Shown in pieces: positions 25,476 to 36,200 of a DNA stretch of 64,000 bases. Below the pieces are notes generated by a model. It did not search any database. It saw only the letters and a program-made list of their open reading frames with translations, and had not been told where the DNA came from. The stretch's first letter is position 1. Every line of letters begins with the position of its first letter. The DNA is taken from positions 1 through 64,000 of the forward strand of contig NZ_VSKM01000004.1 of the NCBI RefSeq assembly GCF_008086175.1. The letters are read 5' to 3'. This DNA comes from Bizionia saleffrena (GTDB lineage Bacteria; Bacteroidota; Bacteroidia; Flavobacteriales; Flavobacteriaceae). The translations under genes were made by a program, and so were the position numbers.

Positions 25476-25492
25476 AGTGCTTTTAATAGCGC

Positions 25493-26881
25493 TTATTGCT
25501 TGATCACTTTTTTAGTAATCATTCCCTTGTCTGTTGTAATGTTTAAAATGTAAACACCAGCAGAAAGCGTTTGTGGTTGTATTGTATTATTCTGAGACAA
25601 GTCACCTTCTAAAACTAAAGCACCCGTTATAGAGTACATAGAAAATGATTTCAGTTGTGCCGTTGAAGACACGGTAATACGATCTGTAAAAACTGTAGGG
25701 TAAACCACAGTTTCAGACACTGTAACTGTATTTTGATCCACCGATAAAAGACTTTCTAAAATAGGGTACCCATCGTTAATAGTAGCATCCCTCGTCCAAG
25801 GGTTATTTGAAGAACCGGCATTTAAAAGATCTACGATTGCAGAGTTTTTCATATTTGGAGTTGTTCTACCGCTAATATCTGGAGAAGCAGTATTTCCTAA
25901 ATATCCACCAACACCATTAGTCATTTGCGATGAATCTAAATCGAAATACGTATTTCCAATTGTAATACTTCCTGTACCATACGCACCAATTGTAGCTCCT
26001 GCATATTCTGGAGAAGTAACCGTTCCTGTAGAATACGAATTGTTTAATATTAAAGTGTCGTCCGAACCACCATAAATACCACCTGCACGACCGGAATTGG
26101 CAGAAACAATAGACCTAGAATAACTATTATTAATACTATTTTGTGTGTTAGGTGTAAACGCAAACGTACAATAACCTACCAGTCCACCAATTAAAAAACC
26201 ACCAGACACCGTTCCTTCGCTGTAGCATTCAGAAATAGTCGTATTATTCCAAGCAGTTCCTGCTAAGCCACCCACTTGATTTACGCCAATAACATCTCCC
26301 GTTATCGAACATTTTGTCATATGCGAATCAGATAAAACACCACCCACTAAACCACCAATATTGTAACTGGACGCTGTTATAGAAATATTTCTAGCGTGGC
26401 AGTTATCCATATTAGAACTTAGTGATAAATTTCCCACTAAAGTACCTGCGGTATCTTCAGCAAGAATATTAGAATTCTCAATAATAATGTTTAAAAAAGA
26501 AGCTCCAGTTGTTTGTCCGAATAACCCAACGAAGTCATCATTAGGTAAATTAATCCAAAGGTTACTGATAGTAAAATTGCCTCCATCTACAGTTCCAGAA
26601 AAAGGAAAGTCTACTCCAGTGCCTATTGGTGTCCATAAATGCGCATCCAGATCGATATCTGCCGTTATGTTTAAAGTCTTTCCATCGAAAGTAGTACCTT
26701 GTTCTACTAACATTGAAAGTCCAGCAAGTGCCTGTTCAGTACTAATTGTAAATTGATTTTGCGTGGCATCGTACCAAGTGACATCTGTGTTATCCGACCA
26801 AGAAGTGGTAGGATATACTTGGGCCTCGGCCCCAAAAGATAATGTTAAAATTAACATTAAAGACATGTAAAGTTTACTCAT
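25493..26881 (-). CDS. GLUG-repeat surface protein with T9SS sorting domain
   Basis: The 462-residue protein has a signal peptide ending near SFGAEAQ. The central region (about 100-320) carries GLUG-type repeats (NIGGLVGGV, VGGLAGTAW, IGGLVGYCTF, RAGGIYGGS) that would form a beta-solenoid, as in bacterial adhesins and polysaccharide-binding proteins. The last about 75 residues (VYPTVFTDRITVSS, then AGVYILNITTDKGMITKKVI) form a type IX secretion sorting domain. It is probably exposed on the cell surface. The ligand is unknown. It is a single gene, convergent with the upstream lipoprotein gene. Confidence 0.85.
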   Translation of the reverse strand: MSKLYMSLMLILTLSFGAEAQVYPTTSWSDNTDVTWYDATQNQFTISTEQALAGLSMLVEQGTTFDGKTLNITADIDLDAHLWTPIGTGVDFPFSGTVDGGNFTISNLWINLPNDDFVGLFGQTTGASFLNIIIENSNILAEDTAGTLVGNLSLSSNMDNCHARNISITASSYNIGGLVGGVLSDSHMTKCSITGDVIGVNQVGGLAGTAWNNTTISECYSEGTVSGGFLIGGLVGYCTFAFTPNTQNSINNSYSRSIVSANSGRAGGIYGGSDDTLILNNSYSTGTVTSPEYAGATIGAYGTGSITIGNTYFDLDSSQMTNGVGGYLGNTASPDISGRTTPNMKNSAIVDLLNAGSSNNPWTRDATINDGYPILESLLSVDQNTVTVSETVVYPTVFTDRITVSSTAQLKSFSMYSITGALVLEGDLSQNNTIQPQTLSAGVYILNITTDKGMITKKVIKQ

Positions 26882-27017
26882 AGTTGTATATTTTTTATAA
26901 TTAAGTGTAAATATATCGCTTTGATGTTGATATATGTAATTAAATTTAAACTATGTTGTCAAATTTTTTGAAATGAAATTTATGTTTAAATTTTTTAGAT
27001 ATTATTCGCTTTTATAT

Positions 27018-28205
27018 CTAAGCAGTGATTTTTTTGCACAAAATAATTATTTTTTTGTTGTTATCATTGGTGGTGAAAAACAAGTAATCTTCGCCGCCAT
27101 CGCTTAATTTTAATTTATTACGAATAGTACTCACCGAATCTGGAAAATTACGTGTTGTAACATTCGCTTTCTTTTCTTTGAAAACTCTTTTAAATTGTTT
27201 TAAGTTGTAGTCTAAAACGGTTTCAATCTTAAACGAACGACCAGGAAAATCTATTAAATGCGCGCTAGTATATAAATGGGAATGTTTATGAAGTTTCTTT
27301 AACTGCAATTGGTTAGCCACACTATTAAATGCTCCAGATTTTAAAATAGCAGCATTAGGCTCGTATAAGTAGGTGAGTGGCGCGCTATATTCTACAGTAA
27401 TAAGCGCTTCGTCTTGTAAAATAAAATTAAAAGTGTGAGGTTTAGCTTTCATTATATTAATTGTTTCTATCTCAATTGTTCCTTCATAGTCTTTTTCAAG
27501 CACCCATAACAGCTCCTTAACTTCATTATTTAAAGCCACGCAATAGATCGTTTTAACGTGTCTTAATTCGTTGATTCCGATAGATAAATCTAATAAAGGA
27601 GAGGTTTTTATAAGTATATTTTCAGTGCGATTAAAAAGCAGCGCTAAATGCTCTGGAATATTTGGCAAGCAATCACTTAGCATAAATACTTTTCCTTTAC
27701 TGTCGTTTCGGCGGGAAGGATCGACATAAATTGCAGTATACTTTGTCGTGTTATTTTTTAAATAAGCAATACCATCGGTTTGTTCGCAGTTTATATTATC
27801 GGCTTTTAAAACATTGTAATTATGTTTTACGATGTGAGATAAACTTGTATTAATTTCGCAATGCGTAACATGTTTAAATCGTTTTGAAAAATAATAGCAG
27901 TCCACACCAAAACCCCCGGTTACATCGATTAATGAATGGCCAGACAATAAATGAGATTTAAATAAAGCCGTAGCTTCAGAAGAGGTTTGTTCTATATTTA
28001 ATTTATTCGGATAGTATATATTTTCAGCCAAAAACCAGGTTGGTAATTTTTTTTCTGCTTTCTTCTTAGCTTCAATCTGGGCGATGAGCTCTTTAATTTC
28101 AAAGGAGGTGTTTTTAACTTCTTTTAAAAGTAAGGACGTAATATTAGAATTTAAGTTATTATTTATAAACTCTTGGTTTTTAGTATTTAAAATAGATATA
28201 TTCAA
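27018..28205 (-). CDS. PG_1098/THUMP-like SAM-dependent methyltransferase
   Basis: The 395-residue protein has a class I methyltransferase core (about 90-210) with motif I LIDVTGGFGVDCYYFSKRF and IYVDPSRRNDSKGKVFMLSD. The N-terminal helical domain and a C-terminal THUMP-like part (about 290-395: NVTTRNFPDSVSTIRNKLKL) match the Bacteroidota family whose PG_1098 structure is known. The probable substrate is RNA, but the modification is not established. It is the last gene of a minus-strand cluster and starts 7 bases after the AI-2E gene. Confidence 0.85.
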   Translation of the reverse strand: MNISILNTKNQEFINNNLNSNITSLLLKEVKNTSFEIKELIAQIEAKKKAEKKLPTWFLAENIYYPNKLNIEQTSSEATALFKSHLLSGHSLIDVTGGFGVDCYYFSKRFKHVTHCEINTSLSHIVKHNYNVLKADNINCEQTDGIAYLKNNTTKYTAIYVDPSRRNDSKGKVFMLSDCLPNIPEHLALLFNRTENILIKTSPLLDLSIGINELRHVKTIYCVALNNEVKELLWVLEKDYEGTIEIETINIMKAKPHTFNFILQDEALITVEYSAPLTYLYEPNAAILKSGAFNSVANQLQLKKLHKHSHLYTSAHLIDFPGRSFKIETVLDYNLKQFKRVFKEKKANVTTRNFPDSVSTIRNKLKLSDGGEDYLFFTTNDNNKKIIILCKKITA

Positions 28206-28212
28206 AGCAATA

Positions 28213-29301
28213 TTATAATCCTTTTGTTAGTCTTTTAACAATCCTATATTCAGATAAAAACTCTTTGGCAACAACTTTTAATGCCGTGTAAGCAGGAATA
28301 GCAATAATTAATCCTACCACTCCAGAAAGTAATCCCGCTATAATAATTACAATGAAAATTTCTAAAGGATGAGACTTAACACTTTTTGAAAAGATAAAAG
28401 GCTGGCTGAAAAAATTATCGACTAATTGCGCGATTATAAAGCCAATCATCACATAAATAGTTTTCGGTAAAATAACAGTACTAAAATCTTCTCCAACGTT
28501 GCTAGACATCGTTAAAAGAACAATTAAAAACGCACTGATAATGGGCCCTACATATGGGATGACGTTTAATAAGGCACATAAAGATGCTATTACAATGGCG
28601 TTATCTATACCAAATATTAATAGAACTATGGTATAAATAGTAAATAGTATAATGAGTTGCAAAAGTAAACCACCAAAATAACGAGATAATAAATCGCGAA
28701 TTTCCGCAAACGATTTTTTTAATCGTTTTTCTTGAGATTTAGGAAATAGAGTGACTAAATTATCAGAGAACATCATACTGTCTTTCAAAAAGAAAAACGA
28801 GATAAATAACACTGAAAAAAGACCTAAACTAAAGCTTCCAAATCCAGTAATAATGGAGTTTAGGAAGTCGGGGATAACACTAAAATTAAGTCGCGATATT
28901 AACTTCGAATCTTTTAAAGACGCTTCTACATCCTCAGTATTTAATCCGAAGTGATTAATACCTTCTAAGTACAAACTTTCTACAGTAATTTGTAGCTCAT
29001 TAATATCTAAAAGAGAAAGATTATGACCCTGTTCAATAATTAAAGGTATAAATAAACTGACTAAGCCCACTATCGTCGCGAAGAAAAACAGCATGGTAAT
29101 AATAACGGCTACCAGATTATGAAACTTAAAACGATTCCTTAAAACCTTAACAATAGGTCGTCCTAATAATGAAATAACTCCGGCAATAACAACATATACT
29201 ATTACGGCTTGAATTTTATAAATAAACCAAAGTCCTATAATTACTCCTGCAATTACAGCTAGTGACCTTAAAATACCGTTAGAGATCGTTTTAGAATTCA
29301 T
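28213..29301 (-). CDS. AI-2E family permease
   Basis: The 362-residue protein has paired hydrophobic segments near the N-terminus (about 10-75), a soluble middle stretch and a C-terminal helical bundle with family motifs VIASLCALLNVIPYVGPIIS (about 240-260) and GLLSGVVGLIIAIPAYTALK. It is more distant from the other copy (2295-3341) than expected for a recent duplicate. Substrate unknown. It lies in a minus-strand housekeeping cluster, 7 bases before the methyltransferase gene. Confidence 0.88.
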   Translation of the reverse strand: MNSKTISNGILRSLAVIAGVIIGLWFIYKIQAVIVYVVIAGVISLLGRPIVKVLRNRFKFHNLVAVIITMLFFFATIVGLVSLFIPLIIEQGHNLSLLDINELQITVESLYLEGINHFGLNTEDVEASLKDSKLISRLNFSVIPDFLNSIITGFGSFSLGLFSVLFISFFFLKDSMMFSDNLVTLFPKSQEKRLKKSFAEIRDLLSRYFGGLLLQLIILFTIYTIVLLIFGIDNAIVIASLCALLNVIPYVGPIISAFLIVLLTMSSNVGEDFSTVILPKTIYVMIGFIIAQLVDNFFSQPFIFSKSVKSHPLEIFIVIIIAGLLSGVVGLIIAIPAYTALKVVAKEFLSEYRIVKRLTKGL

Positions 29302-29355
29302 AGCGTAAATATACAGATTGCGTTAGACATTTTTTAATTATAATGTAAATGGCAC

Positions 29356-29865
29356 TTATAATAATTGTTTCGTAATTTCGTATAGTGCAATATTAGTGGC
29401 TTGCACGACATTCATACTACTATTTTGGCCAAACATAGTAATATGAACTGCCGCCGTACTTTCTTTTAAACTCGTCTCTGAAACTCCAAAATTCTCGTCA
29501 CCTATAATTAAGGCAATGGGCTGATTTGTTGGAAATTTATAGTGATGAATGGGTGTGCTTTCATTGGTGATTTCCAATGAAATGATACAATACTGTTGTG
29601 CTTTTAGCTGCTTAACAACTTCTGAAGCGTTATCGCACAATTGGTAACGCACTACTTTTTCTGTCGATCGCGATGTTTTCATCATTTTACGACCTAAAGG
29701 AATATTTGAGCCACAAAAGATAAGCTCCGTAACACCAAAAGCATCTGCAATTCTAAATAAACTGCCAATATTTGGAGCATTTGTTACATTTTCGCACACA
29801 ACAGTAATAGGAAATGTTTTAGGTTTAAATGGGGTGGTATCGTGGTTAAGTTGCACACTAGACAT
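29356..29865 (-). CDS. TrmH-family (SPOUT) RNA methyltransferase
   Basis: The 169-residue single-domain SPOUT protein has NVTNAPNIGSLFRIADAFGV (motif 1), IALIIGDENFGVSE (motif 2) and HITMFGQNSSMNVVQATNIA (motif 3), which form the trefoil-knot SAM site. Such short members 2'-O-methylate tRNA or rRNA. The exact target cannot be assigned without comparison. It is 19 bases downstream of the DUF4159 gene, on the same strand. Confidence 0.88.
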   Translation of the reverse strand: MSSVQLNHDTTPFKPKTFPITVVCENVTNAPNIGSLFRIADAFGVTELIFCGSNIPLGRKMMKTSRSTEKVVRYQLCDNASEVVKQLKAQQYCIISLEITNESTPIHHYKFPTNQPIALIIGDENFGVSETSLKESTAAVHITMFGQNSSMNVVQATNIALYEITKQLL

Positions 29866-29883
29866 AATTAAAATGAAATAAGT

Positions 29884-30552
29884 TTAATTTTCGAATACGT
29901 ATTTTAAAATGTTAGCGCCCATTTTAAGCGCTTTTTCTCTCACCGATTCGGGATCGTTATGTACTTCTGCATTTTCCCAACCGTTACCTAAATCAGATTC
30001 GTACGTAAATAATACTACTAGTCGTGAGTTATAAAAAAGTCCAAAAGCTTGTGGGCGTTTTCCGTCGTGTTCGTGGATTTTAGGTAATCCCTCGGGGAAA
30101 TTATATGGGGTATTAAAAATAGGGTGATGCGCCGGAAGCTCAATTAATTCGTGATTAGGAAACACCTTTTTCAATTCTTTAGTAATGTAGGGTTCCATTC
30201 CATAATTGTCATCAATATGTAAAAAACCACCAGAAATTAAATAGTTTTTAAGGTTTATGGCGTCTTCATCACTAAAAAAGACATTTCCGTGCCCCGTCAT
30301 GTGTAAAAAAGGATATTGAAAAATGTCTGTGCTACCCGTTTCTACCACTTCTGGTTTGTTCGTAATTTTTGTACCGATATTTGCATTGCAAAATGAAATT
30401 AAATTGGGTAACGACGTTGGGTTACTGTACCAGTCACCACCACCTTTATATTTGAGCACTGCAATTTCCTGCGCAAAACTTGTTGTAGACCACAACAAAG
30501 CAAAACTAATTACTGCTATAACGTATAAAGATTTCAAAGCGTGATGTTTCAT
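29884..30552 (-). CDS. DUF4159 family exported protein
   Basis: The 222-residue protein has a signal peptide (about 1-27, ending SFAQE), then a DUF4159 domain with KYKGGGDWYSNPTSLPNLIS, FLHMTGHGNVFFSDEDAINL, GGFLHIDDNYGMEPYI and YTYESDLGNGWE-like features. The fold resembles class I glutamine-amidotransferase-like/ThuA proteins, but the activity is unknown. Its start overlaps the end of the rsmE gene by four bases, so the two are translationally coupled. This order is common in Flavobacteriaceae. Confidence 0.85.
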   Translation of the reverse strand: MKHHALKSLYVIAVISFALLWSTTSFAQEIAVLKYKGGGDWYSNPTSLPNLISFCNANIGTKITNKPEVVETGSTDIFQYPFLHMTGHGNVFFSDEDAINLKNYLISGGFLHIDDNYGMEPYITKELKKVFPNHELIELPAHHPIFNTPYNFPEGLPKIHEHDGKRPQAFGLFYNSRLVVLFTYESDLGNGWENAEVHNDPESVREKALKMGANILKYVFEN

Positions 30553-31256
30553 AATTCGTTACTATATGCCACTGAATGGCAGGCTACTATTGCAGCAGTT
30601 TCGGTGCGTAATCTAGTATTCCCCAAAGCTACAGATTGAAAGCCATTATCTACTGCCAATTTAATTTCCTCTGGACTAAAATCACCTTCAGGGCCAATTA
30701 AAATAGTAATATCGGTATTCGGCTTGAGTTCGTTTTTTAAAGATTTTTTGTCCGTTTCTTCACAATGGGCAATAAACAAAGTGTCGCTATGTTGTTTGCC
30801 AACAAACGATTTAAAGGATTCCGCGGGGTGTAAAGTCGGTAAATAACACTGTAAAGACTGTTTCATAGCCGATTGTACTATTTTTTCAAAACGTTCTGCT
30901 TTTATTACTTTCCGCTCGCTATGGGCGCAAATAACAGGGGTAATGCTTTGTATACCAATTTCGGTCGCTTTTTCTAAAAACCACTCGTACCGATCGTTCA
31001 TTTTCGTGGGTGCCACCGCTAAGTGTAAATTATAATTTGGTTTTGCCTTTAGCGCTTTAGCAATAATGACAGCTTCACAATTTTTAAGGTTGGGTATCGT
31101 AATTTCTGCCGTAAAAAGCCATCCTTTGCCATTAGTAATATGCATAGTATCTCCAGTTTTCTTACGTAAAACTTTTACAATATGCTTACTCTCTTCTTTA
31201 TTAAAAAGAAAATGTTTTGTAGTTTCGGTGAGTTCTGGGTTGTAGAATAATTGCAT
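30549..31256 (-). CDS. rsmE: 16S rRNA (uracil1498-N3)-methyltransferase
   Basis: The 235-residue protein has an N-terminal PUA-like domain (SKHIVKVLRKKTGDTMHITN) and a C-terminal SPOUT knot with TILIGPEGDFSPEEI and VALGNTRLRTETAAIVACH, the RsmE signature. It methylates U1498 of 16S rRNA in the assembled small subunit. It overlaps the upstream PPIase gene by one base and the downstream DUF4159 gene by four, so this is a tight operon. Confidence 0.95.
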   Translation of the reverse strand: MQLFYNPELTETTKHFLFNKEESKHIVKVLRKKTGDTMHITNGKGWLFTAEITIPNLKNCEAVIIAKALKAKPNYNLHLAVAPTKMNDRYEWFLEKATEIGIQSITPVICAHSERKVIKAERFEKIVQSAMKQSLQCYLPTLHPAESFKSFVGKQHSDTLFIAHCEETDKKSLKNELKPNTDITILIGPEGDFSPEEIKLAVDNGFQSVALGNTRLRTETAAIVACHSVAYSNEL

Positions 31257-31885
31257 TATAAATTCTCTTCAATTTTTAAAACGTAAACTTCTTTAATGGT
31301 TTTAATTCGGTGTGTTTTTAAAATAATATAATAACCGCGGTCTTTCTCCACAGAAACGGTATAAATATCGCCTACACTATGTTGCAAGTTAGCGGCTTCG
31401 TTTTCAATTTCTATAGGCATTTCATTATCCTTAAACCAACCAGAATCACCACCACGTAGCGCATTATCATCCATAGAATAGCGATTTGCTAAATCCTCAA
31501 AGGGGACATCGTTTTCGTACTTATATAAAATGGTTTTACGCATATTATAAATAGCACTAATATCTACTTTGCTTTCATCGAAATAAATATAACTAATTCT
31601 GTAGTGTGGTTCGTTAGATTTTTCAATGATTTTATAAACGGTTTTCTTAAACTGAGACGGTACCGTTTTAGTAGTCCCTATAGGCATTGCCAATAAGGTT
31701 TGCGCTAAAGTAGATTTGTGTTTCTCTTCGTTAAAAGCCATTAACTTATTTCTCTTTGAAGTGCTTTTTTCGATATAGAGTTCGGCATCTTCAATATTTA
31801 CTATGTTTTTGATGTCTTTATCCGCTTCTTGAGCAAAAATCGACAAAGAGCTAAAAAGATACAATAGGAGTAAAGCGTTCTTCAT
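31256..31885 (-). CDS. Parvulin-type peptidyl-prolyl isomerase
   Basis: A start at MKNALLLLYLFSSLSIFAQ (31885) gives a good signal peptide and 209 residues. An upstream ATG at 31915 adds ten residues that spoil the signal. The C-terminal part holds a rotamase (PpiC) domain: HYRISYIYFDE, FEDLANRYSMDDNALRGGDS, GWFKDNEMPIEIENEA and VEKDRGYYIILKTHR. It probably helps fold exported proteins in the periplasm. It lies upstream of rsmE in the same transcript. Confidence 0.82.
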   Translation of the reverse strand: MKNALLLLYLFSSLSIFAQEADKDIKNIVNIEDAELYIEKSTSKRNKLMAFNEEKHKSTLAQTLLAMPIGTTKTVPSQFKKTVYKIIEKSNEPHYRISYIYFDESKVDISAIYNMRKTILYKYENDVPFEDLANRYSMDDNALRGGDSGWFKDNEMPIEIENEAANLQHSVGDIYTVSVEKDRGYYIILKTHRIKTIKEVYVLKIEENL

Positions 31886-32045
31886 TATAAGTGTAAGATG
31901 ATTAGATTGGAACAAAAAAACGAAAAAAAGTACTGTTAAAAAATTATTTAAGACAGTTATTAACGCTCGAGCTCATTTCGTTGTTATAAAGTTTCGGATT
32001 ATTTTGGAACTATATTGAGTTTAGTAAGTAAAACGCAGCAGTCTA

Positions 32046-33068
32046 TTAAATTTTTAATCGGGCTGAGGCCATAACATTATCTTCAGCGAAATCCTTTTCC
32101 AAATATTTTAAATAGCCAACAATCGCAATCATAGCAGCGTTATCTGTGGTGTATTCAATTTTAGGAACATACGTTGTCCATCCAAATTTTTGTTCGCCAT
32201 TTTTAAGTGCTTCACGAATACCAGAATTTGCAGATACTCCACCACCAATAGCAATATGAGTAATACCGGTTTGTGTAGTGGCTAGTTTTAATTTATCTAT
32301 TAAAATACCAATTATAGTATATTGTATCGCGGCACAAATATCGTTTAAACGTTCGGTAATAAAATTCGGGTTCTTTTTTACTTCCCGCTGAATAAAATAT
32401 AATACCGCCGTTTTAAACCCTGAAAAGCTAAAATTTAAACCTGCGACTTTAGGTTTTGTAAACGGAAACGCTTTTGGGTCGCCTAATTTTGCACGGCGAT
32501 CTATTTCTGGGCCGGCAGGGTAGCCTAAACCTAAAATTTTTCCGCTTTTATCGTAAGCTTCACCAACGGCGTCGTCTATAGATTCGCCAATTACTTCCAT
32601 ATCAAAATAATGAGAGACTTTCACAATTTGCGTATGTCCGCCAGAAATAGTCATCGCCAAAAAGGGAAAGGGAGGTTTTTTAAAACCATCTTCTTCAATA
32701 AAATGCGCTAAAATATGGCCTTGCATATGGTTTACATCCAATAAAGGAATATTTAAACCAAACGCCATAGATTTAGCAAACGAGGTACCTACTAAAAGCG
32801 ATCCCATTAAGCCAGGGCCACGTGTAAAAGCAATCGCATTTAAATCAGATTTTTTAATATTAGCTTGGCTTAAAGCCTGGTCCACAACAGGTACAATATT
32901 TTGTTGGTGCGCTCTAGACGCGAGTTCCGGGACAACACCACCAAATTCTTCGTGTATTTTTTGGCTCGCCACCACATTACTTAAAACACGACCGTTGCAT
33001 ATTACCGAAGCCGCCGTATCGTCGCAAGAAGATTCTATTCCAAGGATAAAAATATTTTGTGAAGACAT
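32046..33068 (-). CDS. tsaD: tRNA N6-adenosine threonylcarbamoyltransferase
   Basis: The 340-residue protein has ILGIESSCDDTAASVI, PELASRAHQQNI and VNHMQGHILAHF (metal-binding histidines), AIAFTRGPGLMGSLLVG, and IGGGVSANSGIREAL. This is the TsaD/YgjD signature at the usual length. It completes t6A37 synthesis on ANN-decoding tRNAs with TsaB, TsaC and TsaE, none of which are here. It is divergent from tamB, with 160 bases between, a neighbour pair common in Bacteroidota. Confidence 0.97.
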   Translation of the reverse strand: MSSQNIFILGIESSCDDTAASVICNGRVLSNVVASQKIHEEFGGVVPELASRAHQQNIVPVVDQALSQANIKKSDLNAIAFTRGPGLMGSLLVGTSFAKSMAFGLNIPLLDVNHMQGHILAHFIEEDGFKKPPFPFLAMTISGGHTQIVKVSHYFDMEVIGESIDDAVGEAYDKSGKILGLGYPAGPEIDRRAKLGDPKAFPFTKPKVAGLNFSFSGFKTAVLYFIQREVKKNPNFITERLNDICAAIQYTIIGILIDKLKLATTQTGITHIAIGGGVSANSGIREALKNGEQKFGWTTYVPKIEYTTDNAAMIAIVGYLKYLEKDFAEDNVMASARLKI

Positions 33069-33228
33069 TATAAAAGATTAGGCATAATTATTGTTAATTT
33101 TGAAAACTAAATCATCCAAACAAGATGCTTTAGCGTAATACAAAGGTAATTTATTCTATAGAATTTTATAATTTAAAATTAGTATCAAAAAATTTCTAAA
33201 AATAGTAGGAAAACTAATAGCAACTCTA

Positions 33229-36200
33229 GTGCTATTATTCATCATTTTGGTGCTGTTTCTGTCTATTCCTGCTATTCAAACCCAATTAGGAAGTTATGCT
33301 ACCAAACGCCTTAACGACGATTTTAAAACCAACATAAACATTGGTAAAATTGGACTTCAGTTTAATGGCGATGTAGAACTTAAAGAAATTTTAATTCGCG
33401 ATTATAAAAAAGATACTTTAATTAGTACTTCAGAAATTAATACTTCCATTTTAAGTTTTAGAAATCTTATTAATGGTCGACTTAATTTTGGAGATATTGG
33501 TTTAGAAAATTTAATTTTTAATATTAAAACCTATAAAGGAGAAGAGAAAACAAATTTAGATGTTTTTGTTGCACGTTTTGACGATGACAACCCGAGAACC
33601 AAAAGCAGTTTTTTAATGTCTTCCAGCGATGTGTCTATCTATAACGGTACATTTCGGTTTTTAGATGAGAATAAAGACACCGAAAAAATATTAGAATTTA
33701 ATAACCTAGATATTAATGCAACTAATTTTTTAATAAACGGAAGTGATGTTAGTGCGCGAATAAACACTTTAGGTTTTGTAGATAGTCGTGGTTTGGTGAT
33801 GAAAAATATGTCGACCAATTTTAAATACACGTTAACCGAAATGGTTTTTGATGATTTAGAAATTGAAACCCAACATTCTATTTTAAATGGCGATTTACGC
33901 TTCGATTATGATCGCTCGGATTTTTCCTCGTTTGCCGATAAAGTAAAGATTACCGCAAATTTTAAAGATTCGGATATTGCTTTAAATGAGTTAAACACGT
34001 TTTACAATGAATTTGGAGATAACCAACACGCGGTATTTAGCACCAAATTTTCTGGAACTTTAAACGATTTAACGGCTACCGATTTGCGTTTAAAAACAAG
34101 TAGAAGCAGTAAAATTTATGGCGATTTAAACTTTAAGAACTTGTTTAATAGCGATGAAAACAATTTTTCTATGACGGGCGATTTTACCAATCTTACATCT
34201 ACCTATAGAGATTTAAAAGCTTTGTTGCCTAATGTTTTAGGCGCTTCTCTTCCCACTATTTTCGATAAGTTAGGTGTATTTGTTATTACTGGTAAAACGA
34301 ATATTACACCTACTATTATTAACGCCCAATTAAATATTACGACCGATTTAGGTTTTATAAAATCGAATTTAAAAATTGCTAATGTAAATAATATTGATGC
34401 TGCAAAATATAAAGGAAACATTATTTTTGATGAATTTAAAATAGGTGCGTTTTTAGATGATAAAAATTTAGGTAATATCTCCTCTAATTTGGATGTTGAC
34501 GGTGTTGGGTTTAAAAAAGATAACCTTAAGTCGCGTTTAAAGGGAGATATCTATGCTTTAGACTACAATAAATACACCTATCAAAACATTGCGGTCGATG
34601 GTAAATATGAAAAGAATGTATTTAATGGTAAATTAATTTCGAAAGATAAAAACCTAAAGTTAGAGTTTAACGGATTGGCAAATTTGTCTAAAAAAATTAA
34701 AACATTCGACTTTGTGGCAATGGTAGATTATGCCAATTTAAGTGCCCTAAATCTGTATACTAAAGACGAAAAATCTATATTTTCTGGTACTGTAGATATA
34801 AAAATGAAAGGCACCACCTTAGACGATGCCGTGGGAGATATTTTATTTAACAAAACCACCTATAAAAATGAAGTTGAAGATTATTACTTTGAAGATTTTG
34901 CCATCAGTTCTCGTTTTGTAGACGAAAAACGTTACATCCGTGTAAATTCTCCAGATATTATTGAAGGATCATTGAGCGGTGTTTTTAAATTAAGTGATAT
35001 CGATAACTTATTCGAAAATTCTATTAAAAGTATTTATACAAGTACACCTCCAAATATTATTAAAACAAAACAATACATAGATTTTAATTTTAAAATCTAT
35101 AATAAAATTGTAGAAGTGTTTTATCCAGAGTTAAACTTGGGGACAAATACCTTTATAAAAGGTCGGGTAGAAAATGATGAGAAAGAGTTTAAATTTACTT
35201 TTAAATCGCCTAAAATATCAATATTAGATTATTTTGCCAGCGATATTGAAGTGCAAGTCGATAATAAAAACCCCCTATTTAATACCTATATAGAAATAGA
35301 TAGTTTAAACACCAAATTCTATAATGTTTCAAAGTTTAATTTAATTAACGTGACGCTCAACGACACGCTTTTTATGAGAACCGAGTTTAAGGGAGGGACG
35401 AGAAATGATGACAAATTCGATTTAAGTTTTTACCATACTATTAATGAGAAGGATAACTCGGTAGTTGGTTTTAAAAAGAGTGCTGTTGTATTTAAAAACA
35501 ATAGTTGGAACATAAATGAAAAAGGTAATAGCCTTAATAAAATAGAATTTAATAACGGGTTTAAAAACATTAAAATCGAAGAATTGGTGATGAACCATTT
35601 CAATGAAGAAATTAAACTTTCGGGTGTTTTAAGAGATTCGACCTATAAGGATTTAAAATTGAATTTTAAAGACGTCGATTTACAAAAAATCACCCCACGA
35701 ATAGATAGTTTATCACTGGCAGGTACCGTAAATGGGAAGTTAGATTTGCTTCAAAAGGATGGTGTCTATTTGCCGAATTCTACAATTACTATAGGCGATT
35801 TAGAAATAAACAGACAGTATTTAGGCTCTTTTGATGCTAAAATCACCGGAAATAACTCATTAACCAATTATAAAGTAAACGCGAAAATTAAAGACGATGT
35901 TTCTAACTCTTTTGAAGCCATTGGAGATATCGATTTTTCGGGCGAGAATTCGCAAATCAATTTAGAGTTGCTTTTTAATAAATTCAGTTTAAATCTTTTA
36001 TCCCCACTTTTAGAGCCTGTATTGTATAATGTAAGAGGAGATATGTCTGGTAAAGCTACCGTGACTGGAAATTTAAAACAGCCTAGTTTTAATGGTGATG
36101 TCACCGTTAGTAATGGTGGTTTAGGGATTTCAGAATTGAATGTAGATTTCGATTTTAAAAACACAGCGTCTGTTACCTTAAAAGATCAAAGTTTTGTATT

